DNA of 64,000 nt from Sophora flavescens (taxonomy: Eukaryota; Streptophyta; Magnoliopsida; Fabales; Fabaceae). A program made the position numbers and the translations under genes. Below are positions 53,272 through 61,923 of the stretch, piece after piece. Within the stretch, counting starts at the first letter, position 1; each line of letters opens with the position of its first letter. A model generated the notes under the pieces. It was not told where the DNA came from, made no database searches, and saw only the letters and a list, made by a program, of their open reading frames with translations. The DNA lies in assembly GCA_030762895.1 (NCBI GenBank), contig CM061062.1:3309501-3373500 (forward strand). The letters are read 5' to 3'.

Positions 53272-54077
53272 TAGGGGTGTTCGCGGATTGGATTGGATCG
53301 GTTTTGAGCAAAAAAATCATCCGATCCAATGATAAAAACAACATGCGGTTTGGATTGGATCGGTTTGCTTCCTTCAAAAAATCTGATCCGATCCGATCCA
53401 ATCAAATGCGGTTTGGATTGGATTGGATAATTCGGTTTTTATCGATACATATTTACATAGTTATTTACATCAAAGAACGTCCAATATTTCGGTTCGATTT
53501 GGATTTGATTGAGTATTTAAAGAGTCATATGAATTTGTTACTTATTTAAAATAAAAAATAATTTTAAAATATTATATTGACAATTTCTAATAAGTGTTTT
53601 AATGTGATATACATGAATTGATATGCACTCTCATATGTAAAGATATTTTACACTATAAACTAATTATAAATTGTTAAATCATTATAAATGTTTGATTATT
53701 GTCCTAAATATATTAAAAGTTACTCATAACATGATTTATAATTGGTTAATAGTATAAAAGTTTTTACACAAACATTACATTTACATACCAATTAAACTCT
53801 CTAATATAAGGACTAGTTGATAACTTACAAAAATATAAAGAGTAATAATTACTTTTATAATATAAAGATCAAATTATTTTCATTGAACTAAATAATTTCG
53901 GTTCGGTTTGGATTGGATTGGTTTTACATATAGGATCCGAAATCCGATCCAATCCAATGAAAAATTTCGTTTTTTTTCGGTTTGCGGTTTTTTCGGTTTT
54001 CGATTATTTCGGTTGTCGGTTTTTCGGTTCGGTTAGTGCGGTTGGCATTGGATTGGATCGGTTGATGAACACCCCTA
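53272..54077. mobile_element. hAT-type MITE, 806 bp
   Basis: Ends TAGGGGTGTTCGCGG and ATGAACACCCCTA are inverted, flanked by a perfect 8-bp duplication TAAGCAAC (53264-53271 and 54078-54085). Subterminal regions are full of GGATTGGATCGG / CGGTTTGGATTGG repeats. There is no transposase. Confidence 0.88.
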
Positions 54078-54744
54078 TAAGCAACGCTTCCCAAAGGCCT
54101 CCAATACTCAAGAATTTCTATGAATATGAGGAAAAAGGGAATAAAATAGCTCTCGCCGCACTAGGTAACACTACAAAAAAAACCTATTTAGGGACCGAAG
54201 ATTTCGGTCGCTAAACATGATAATTCGGTTACTATATTGTGTAGCGACCGAATTAGCGACCGAATTAAGGGGGTAGCAGAAACCCTGGTGGCTAAATATT
54301 TAGCGACCGAATTTGTATTTCAGTCGCAAATTTGCAACCTATATTTCGGTCACAAAATTATATATTTCGGTCGCCGTATAGTTGGTCGCTTGCTCAGATA
54401 ACCGAATTTGGTGACTGATATTCGGTCGCAAATTTTTATTTTTATTTTTAAAAAAATTCTTTAACCATACCGACAAAATTTTGTTTTTCTACTATTACCC
54501 CCATTGATTTTTAATTTCTGATATAAACAAAATACACCAATATTTTTTTTGAATAAATAGAAAACGTAAACATGATGTACTAACGATCCAAAACACCACA
54601 GTCAATATGATCAAGAAAACACATACATTAATTAACGAAAGTTTAATAATTGTTTATAAAAAAAATTTAATAATGTACTAATTAACAATCAAAACATAAA
54701 AACACACCACAGTCAATAAGTACTAATCAAAATATCAAAACTCA

Positions 54745-55133
54745 TCAATCTTCCAAAGGGATGAACATGTAGAAGCGAGAACCCCCAAGGTACTTAAACT
54801 TTGCCAATACACCAGTGGACAACAAATACAACTTCCTGATACCATTTGTGTCTGTTGCAAAATATGGGTGATCCTCATGGATTACTATATTCCCATTTAA
54901 CAGATTTCCGCATTTGTCTTCAATACTCACAACACGCGGTATTCCTCTTCCCCAACGACGGTAGAATGATTGCGGGATTGAAATCAAATCCTGCAAATAC
55001 ACAAGAACAATTTAGTAATGATTAGTTTATGCCTTAACCATCATTACGTGAATCCGATCGTTATTCTTAAGTTGATGAGATACTGTACCTGGTCTATATG
55101 GATGGCTGTCTCAAAACATTTAGTCGGATCCAT
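54745..55133 (-). CDS. B3-like DNA-binding domain fragment, two exons, inside the CACTA element
   Basis: Exon 1 (55089-55133) starts MDPTKCFETAIHIDQ; a GT...AG intron (54991-55088) joins it in phase to exon 2 (54745-54990), giving 96 codons. Exon 2 contains LISIPQSFYRRWGRGIPRVV, then SIEDKCGN, and ends AKFKYLGGSRFYMFIPLED. This resembles the B3 pattern: a basic IPxSF start and a final hydrophobic strand with GGSRFYM. It is shorter than a complete plant B3 transcription factor and has no other domain. It could be a host gene fragment captured by the CACTA element or a family-specific ORF. Intact splice sites are seen; expression is unknown. Confidence 0.45.
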
Positions 55134-55392
55134 TTTCTGATAAAACGATAAGGAAAACAAGTCATATGTCTAAACTTCATCAAGTGATAATAAGAAAAGA
55201 TGGAAATATCCATGTAGCATACTAGCATGTTAAAATAGAACAAAGTAATGCAACTTCACATGCAACTTTACTGATTAGCAAACATAGTAGTTTTCAGGAA
55301 AGCAGATGCTTTTATGTCGTTTTGAAGGATGGTCATAGAGAGAACTTTTCCTACTGGAAATGCCTAGATAACCTAGTAAGGATGGTCATCAA

Positions 55393-58300
55393 TGAGACAC
55401 CCCGTTGTGCCCCAATGTTTTATTAGCTTAAAACCTTATTAATTAATTCCTTAATCGCACGTTTAGAGTTAGATATTTTCATAATTCATTTTCGAAATGT
55501 CCCCTTTAAACAATCGGAGATTTGTATGACGTCGGAAAAACACCTGATAGACAGTTTATAACTTCAAAACTTTAGCCAACCATAATTGGTCTCTAGTCTT
55601 ACATCAACTGCCAGGAGCGGAAAAATAAATAAAAAAACTCCAGTTGTGATAAAGACTTAGGAGATAAATAGATACAGTAATCCCAAATTGGTTTGTCATG
55701 CACATACACAGTTTTCATTAATAACATAAAATATTCGCAAGGTTATAATATATAAATACCCCCATGTTTATCTATTACATTACCAAAACACTGTTGAGGG
55801 TATCCTCTCGGTAGGAGCCCTCACAGGCATAGACTTAGACAAAAATACTAAACAACTGAAAACATCTAAAACATCTCACAAGACGCACTGGCCATATACT
55901 ACCTTGACCCTAATCACCATGGGTCAAGACTCGAGCTCCGGTATCCGGCTCATAGAGAGTCTCGTCCAATCCCTCATCATTAAGTTTGTCCATGATCGGA
56001 TACTCCAACCTCGCATGTTCCTAACACACGATCGCGAACAACAATACCAATACACGAACCTCACCAACCCACATTAATAACCACCTAGTGCCTTAACCTT
56101 CCACCAAAACCTCAACACATGTTCTATGTCACCACTCATCTTTAAATAATTAGTTTAGGCTGGGCAACTCTAAGTCAATTCATTCTCACCCAAACAATTA
56201 TCTCCGAACAACACATATCCTCACTTAAAGTCAACTAAGCATAGAAATAATCCAGACAGATCATGCATAACACAGACAATACAAAGTAATTTATCACCAC
56301 CAGCACAGCATAGCAATCCAATAATATTAATAAAGTCAATCAACCTCAAAATACTTTATAAATAACTTAACATCGATAAATCCACAATTCCCAAATCATC
56401 ATTGATTTTTCAGAAAAGCATTCAATATGATTTTGGTCTTGTCGATTATTCGACCACTAGTAGGGTTTAGGTCGCCCTACATAATTATTATATTTATACA
56501 CTACTTAATGATAGTGTAATTTTACATGATGTTTCCTGTACATATTTGCATGCATTTTTCATATAGATTAGGCATTCTTTAGTTGATTTTAGTTAGATTT
56601 TCCCTTGGAACGGGTGAAGCGGTTTCTTGGTGTTGTTTTGCAGGAATTCAATGTAAAAATGATCAAAATCAGCCATGGTGGAGCTTGGATGAAATAGAGC
56701 TTGAAAAGTGAAGAATATGAGCCAAACAGAGCCCATCACGGCCTGGCCGTGATGACCATCACGGCCGTGATCAAGCAGAGCAGAAGGCAAAAGTCAGAGG
56801 CTGTCACGACCTGCCCGTAATAGACATCACGGCCGTGACTAACCAGAAATTTAAGGGTTCGCGTCGCGAACAATTCTCTCGCCTCGAGAGAGTCAAAAAC
56901 CTGAAAACACGCCTTGGACAGAACGCGTCACGGCCAGCCCGTGATGGACATCACGGCCGTGACGCGCAGCAGACCTATAAATAAGAGCGCAGCAGACAGA
57001 ACTGGGGGAGTTTTTGGGGTCCATTTGAAGGCATTTGGAGGCTGCAGCTGGGCTAGGGTTTCAACCCTAGAAGGGAGCCAAGAGGGGTTGCTTTGAAGAA
57101 GAAGGAAAGATCCCATGGGGCCTCTTCTCTCATCTTCCTTCCTATTTCTCTGGTTTGGTTTTCTTTGTTTTATGAGTAGTTAAATCCCTGTGTTGGGATT
57201 AGATGTAATCAAACTTATGTTTATGTATTTATCTTGACTGATTAATCTATGTTCATGTCTTCGTATTAGTGGTTATTTTTCTATGCTTAATGCTTGTTGT
57301 GGCTAGCACCCCCATGACTTGATTTGTGTTTTGGTATGCAATGGGGACATTCGTATCATAACCGGAATTGAATTTAATCACCTAGTAAACCTTGTATCTA
57401 GGAATGGAACTAGGTTTATTAGTAATCGCGTAATCCCTAATCTTAATGCAAACTCATTAATCTAGGCCACCTAAGGAATTAGGGTCTATTAGTGGATTTA
57501 GGCTCTTGCCATCCGAGGAATCGGGGTTTGAGTAGTTTAGTGGATTGATTTTAATATCTGAAGCATGAATGGGAGGTATCTAGTCCTGATAGTGCATGAG
57601 TTAGAGGTTTGGTGAAGTCTAGTCCCAACATATCCTTTCTGCACTCCAAGTACTTGTTAAAAGTCCCCAAAAAGACAAAAAGATTTTATTTCTTTTCTTT
57701 TGCTTGTTTTGAAGTCTCTGTTTAGTCTAGATAGTTGCTGAGTTTGTGAATTGGTACTTGACATCCAATCCCCGTGGATACGATAAACCGGTCTTACCAC
57801 CGTATTACTTGCACGACTGGGTATACTTGCCCAAAACCGTCTAACACTTAACCATTCTGACGGTAGATTGGTTCTTTCCCCCACCTGAAAGATGTTCAGC
57901 AATATCCAGCTACTTGTCGATTCTGTGATCAAAGTCCCCAGAGAGTAATTTCAGTCTCTTCTAAGCAAACACGAGCACTAACGACAACCCATAGAGTCGA
58001 TCCAAACATAGAAACAGCCAGACAAATCGCCAAATTAATTTCTCAACAATTACACTATAATTATAGCTCAATAGCATATTTAATTTCTTAAAAAATCTCA
58101 TTGGTTTAAGTCAAAACAGATTTTGGGGTCTTTAGGCTCAAGGTGAAAATTGAGAAAAATCAATTAAACAAGGGACTGATAAAATTGATTTAGGGGAACA
58201 CTTAATCATAATCCCAATTTCATAAAATACCAATTAATTTCAAAAATCAAACTCTGAAATTAAAGTTAGGGTTTGAGTTTGGGGAAAAGTTGGGGTTTCT

Positions 58301-58740
58301 TGAAAATGAACCAAAGAAGTGAGGAAACCACTCACCCAATGAAGAAGATGAGCTTGTGGTGGTGCTAATGGCGGCGGCGCACGGCTGTGACAGCAGCGGC
58401 AGGGGTGGTTTTCTGTAAAACAAAGAGAGAAAGAAGACACATCAACACAAGGGAAGAAGAAGAAGCTTGGAAGGAACCCACATAGTGGAAACCACCACGA
58501 AAATGGCGGCTTGCGGTGCTTACCGTGGTGGAGGCGTGATTCGCGCGGTTGAGCTCGGCCTAGGCGCAGAACAGGCGGCGCGCGACTCCTCTACTGCGTC
58601 GACAAGCAGCGGCTCCGGTTTGATGTGCGGTGGTGGCCGTCGTGGTCATGTAGGGGCGGCGGTTGTAGTTTGTTCAAGGAAAGTGGAGGGAGATGAGGTT
58701 GGGGTTATGGAGAAAAGAAGAAAAAAATGTGTTGTGTTTT
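55393..58740 (-). mobile_element. LTR-like sequence inside the CACTA element, right border uncertain
   Basis: Begins TGAGACACCCCG at 55393, like the other TG...ACACCC termini, and has the general build of a long gypsy-type LTR read on the - strand (for example AGGTCCTTAG-free AT-rich blocks and TGAGTGGTTTCCTCACTTC near 58320). It is split by the solo LTR at 56509-57846. I could not find the matching right terminus or a target duplication, so this may be truncated or fused to captured sequence. A GC-rich stretch at about 58360-58660 has only spurious ORFs. Confidence 0.35.
56509..57846 (+). mobile_element. Solo LTR, 1338 bp, gypsy-type
   Basis: TGATAGTGTAATTTTACATG at the left and CGTCTAACA at the right, with a perfect TSD CTTAA (56504-56508 and 57847-57851). 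The 3' part (AATCCCCGTGGATACGATAA, TACTTGCACGACTGG) is typical of the region before the PBS in Athila/Tat-type gypsy LTRs. It carries palindromic CATCACGGCCGTGAT repeats at about 56735-56965. Confidence 0.85.
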
Positions 58741-59844
58741 GAAGAAAAAGAAGGCAGACTTGGAAAGAGAAGGAATACGGGTGAGAAGAGTTTAGGAAGG
58801 CAGACATGTGTTTTAGGGATTTCATTTTTAGCGACCGAATTATTCGGTCGCTAAATCGGTCTCTAAATGGGTTAAGTTGAAATTTGAATTCATAAATTTA
58901 GCGACCGATTTAAAATTCGGTCGCTAACACGCTCTATTTTATTTTTTTGCGTGCCGTTTAGCAACCGATTTAATATCGATCGCAAATATAGATAAAATTT
59001 AACTGTTGCATTTAACTCGGTCGCAAGGTCAGTCGCTAAAAAGTCAGCAATTTTGGCTTTTACTTTCCTTTATTTTGCGACCGAAATAGAGACCAATAAC
59101 TCTTCTACGCTCTATTTCGGTCGCAGTATCAACTCTAATCAGTATTTGATTTAGATCCTATAATCGGTCGCTAGCAAACAGCAACCAACAAATTCAGTCA
59201 CTATTTTCGGTCGCTAAATGACCTTTTTTTGTAGTGTAAGTAGCAGCCACCAAAAATAGGGTTAAAATGTAACCCTTGGGTTCTGTACTAACATATATAA
59301 AGGCTACACCTGAGCACGGCCGTGCTAAACCTTGAGCACGGTCGTGCTGGACTTAGCGTCAGCGAGACGCGGTCCGCACATTGAGCACGGGCGTGCTGGC
59401 TAATGAGGACAGGTGTGCTCATGTGCCAGAAAGGGACTTTTAAGCCAAAATCTCACTTAGCCCTTAACCAAAACAGCTTAAACAACCAAACAAGCCTTTA
59501 GAAAAGCACTTAACGAAAAAGCAGGGTGTTACAATAAACAACCATCTAACCCATCCATTAATCATTGTTATATGGATGGATATCCAATCCATCCATAAAA
59601 ATTATTTTAATTTTATAAATTTTAAAATATTCACTCATTCCTCTCTCTCCTCTCCCCCTCTCACCTTAGGAAAATGTGAATGTGGTTTTTTATTATTTTC
59701 TCGGTTCAGGCAATGATTTTCTATTTTTTTAAAATTTTAAAAATTAGTATTTTTGTACATGTGATAATCCTATAAAATATATTAGTATTCATTTCTAAGT
59801 TATCAGATTGGATAATAAAGTACACACTATAACGTGTTTGCTTC

Positions 59845-60624
59845 TGTTATCACCTAAATTAATGTAAACTGATTTAGTCGTTAGTAAACTAGCCGTTGAA
59901 AATTAGCCGAATCGGAAGCCAGTCGGGGATGTTATTGGTAGCTGATGAGGAACGGCTTTTAAGGGGAAACGGTTAGGTCAGGGATACGAGCTAAAGGATA
60001 ATTCCATAAAATGATCCGTTGATATTCAGAGTGGAGGTGATTGCCAAAGAAATCAAAAGGTAGTTTTGAGCATCATAGCCGCTACACGTGCTAACAACCT
60101 TCCGAGATAAGGGGGAAACGGTTTTCGAGTTGTTTTGCTTGATTTTAGGAAGCAAGGAGACGTTGAAGAACGAAGACAACGTGCTCAGATGATTAATGAC
60201 GGATGATCATTGAAGACGTGCCTAGAATATAGGGATTCTGGTTTAACATGGTTAGTCGTTGTAATTTAGTAAATTCATGTTGGCCACTTAAGTGCATAAT
60301 GCTAGAATGTAGGAGAAGGTGGCCAATATGGACAGTTTTGCATAGTGTTCGAGTCGTAGCCTATAAATACCAATTGTAAATATGGTAAAAGACACATCAA
60401 CTCAATCAAACACATTTTCAGGCTTATTTCTTCTTGCTGTAAATTTACTTTCACGTATTTAGCTTAGTTCTTTTTTATCTTCCACACGAAACACTCTTTG
60501 GAGTAGTTTAGGAACCCACAAGTTAGGAGGCAGAATCTCCCTTCTAACGTTATCGACTGATAAGGGAATCTTTGTTATCCAAATTTAGTCGAGGTCACGG
60601 CTAATTCTACAATATATGATAACA
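59845..60624 (+). mobile_element. Solo LTR, 780 bp
   Basis: TGTTATCACC...GATAACA ends with a perfect TSD GCTTC (59840-59844 and 60625-60629), inside the hAT-like element. A TATA box CCTATAAATACC near 60360 supports the + orientation. No internal domain is present; superfamily not determined. Confidence 0.85.
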
Positions 60625-61285
60625 GCTTCATTTGGCTTTTTTCTTTAACTTTGATTACCATTTACCAAAATAAAAGATTGGATTGTAACCACAAAAAAAA
60701 AAGATTGGATAATACACCACTACCAAGCCAAGTTGTAAAATTAGAATAGAGGAAAGCAAAAGAAAAGAAAAGGTGCAGTTTTTTCAGTATCAGAGGTTTA
60801 GAGGTGTTCTAACCTCTAATTTATACTGTGCGAAAACGCAAATGTTTATATTCGAAGTTTGTGTTTGTTTTCATTGCTTTGAAATTTTGACATTTTGAGT
60901 CTATAATGGTTCGTTCGTCGTTGCCGTAGAACTGGCAGAAGTTATCATTTTCTTTTTGTAGTGGATAAAAACTAATCCATTATTTTTGTTGTTGGTGGTC
61001 CAATGAATTTTTCAAAAATATGGATGCTTCATAAACCATCCATTATAAAATTCATCCAGTCCAATCGAATCCATTTAATATTTTTTTAATAAATGGATGG
61101 ATTTTCTAATGGATGAGCTGGATGGATAGTGGATCTATGGATTATTTTGCCAACCCTAATCTTGTGTCAATATGGGTTTCAAGCTTTGATGTTTACCCTT
61201 AATCCTTATCTTGACTTCCTTGGATATTCCTGGGATAAGGTATAATCCTTGTGATTATAATCATTTGATCCATTTTCATTAATCC

Positions 61286-61518
61286 TTTTTTTTTGGTAGA
61301 AAAAAGTTTAGATTAAGGCAAGAACCGAACCCATGCAAGGTCAGAGTCAACCACCAACCTCTATGAGGATTTCCGGTGTAATTTAAGGATCGTCTGTCCC
61401 AGCCCACAACGCAAACTCGCTTTGGATAGGCTATAAATCGATGGGAAGTGGGTATCGAACTCGTGACCTGGCTAGCAGGATAGCGAGTACGTTACCAACT
61501 GGTCCACCTCAAAGGGAC
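61286..61518 (-). mobile_element. tRNA-derived SINE, - strand
   Basis: On the - strand: an A box-like GGTGGACCAGTTGGTAACG near 61508-61490, a B box-like CACGAGTTCGATACCC near 61465-61450, and an A-rich tail (the T-run at 61286-61294 on the + strand). It is flanked by a 10-bp imperfect duplication TCATTAATCC / TCATTAAGCC (61276-61285 and 61519-61528). No tRNA cloverleaf. Confidence 0.82.
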
Positions 61519-61528
61519 TCATTAAGCC

Positions 61529-61923
61529 TTTATAAACATTAAAGATTTTGATTTTGCTAAAAAGTTTGATAAACGTTCAACGCCATTCTTCTCGTGTTTA
61601 TATCTGTCTATTTCAATATATTGTTCAGTCTCAAGAAGACATCTTGAGCAGGTGCTAGGGCCATTTTGTTTGGAATTGCATTTTGATCATATATTGACAT
61701 GCAATTTCGTCATCCTTTCCCATTTACCCATATATACATCTTGTTGGGTCGTCCTGGATATGAGTATCTTGCATATATGATATCAGTGTTCCTTTAAACA
61801 TGATTTTCTGCAATAAATATGAATTATGTAGTCCAAGTGGAAGAATATATTGGAATTATATAATATAAAGTACATTCACATTAAAAAAATCACATTAACA
61901 GAATATAATGGAACTATATATTC
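61529..61923. other. 3' flank of the WSD1-like gene
   Basis: AT-rich region downstream of the - strand gene; it should hold the 3' UTR and polyadenylation site. Nothing else seen. Confidence 0.5.

Larger units (their letters stand above)
54169..59236. mobile_element. CACTA (En/Spm-type) element, non-autonomous
   Basis: Termini CACTACAAAAAAA and TTTTTTTGTAGTG form inverted repeats flanked by a 3-bp duplication TAA (54166-54168 and 59237-59239), diagnostic for CACTA. Both ends carry dense subterminal GCGACCGAATT / TTCGGTCGC repeats (about 54190-54440 and 58830-59215), the expected transposase-binding arrays. No transposase is seen. The interior holds a B3-like gene fragment and LTR-derived sequence. 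Confidence 0.92.
26590..59533 (-). mobile_element. Solo LTR (about 2.4 kb own sequence) split by three later insertions
   Basis: The outer ends TGTGATACCC (26590) and GGGTGTTACA (to 59533) are inverted LTR termini flanked by a perfect TSD ATAAA (26585-26589 and 59534-59538). Own segments are about 26590-28266, 52953-53271, 54078-54168 and 59237-59533. Orientation is - by the TGTAACACCC start and a TATA-like CTTTATATATG on the - strand near 59300. The LTR carries palindromic AGCACGGTCGTGCT arrays at about 27820-28015 and 59310-59425. No internal retrotransposon region belongs to it. Confidence 0.8.
26453..61158. mobile_element. hAT-like DNA element holding a 33-kb nest of other elements
   Basis: The ends TAGGGGTGGCAAAC (26453) and TTTTGCCAACCCTA (to 61158) form short inverted repeats. 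They are bracketed by a perfect 8-bp duplication ATCTTGTG (26445-26452 and 61159-61166), the size produced by hAT transposases. Its own sequence is 26453-26589, 59534-59844 and 60625-61158. It carries many GGATGGAT/ATCCATCC subterminal repeats and no transposase ORF. All elements between are secondary insertions. Confidence 0.8.

Noticed and set aside
58467..58742. A Gly/Ala-rich host protein
   Set aside because: GC-rich low-complexity stretch inside the CACTA element with no splice or domain support.
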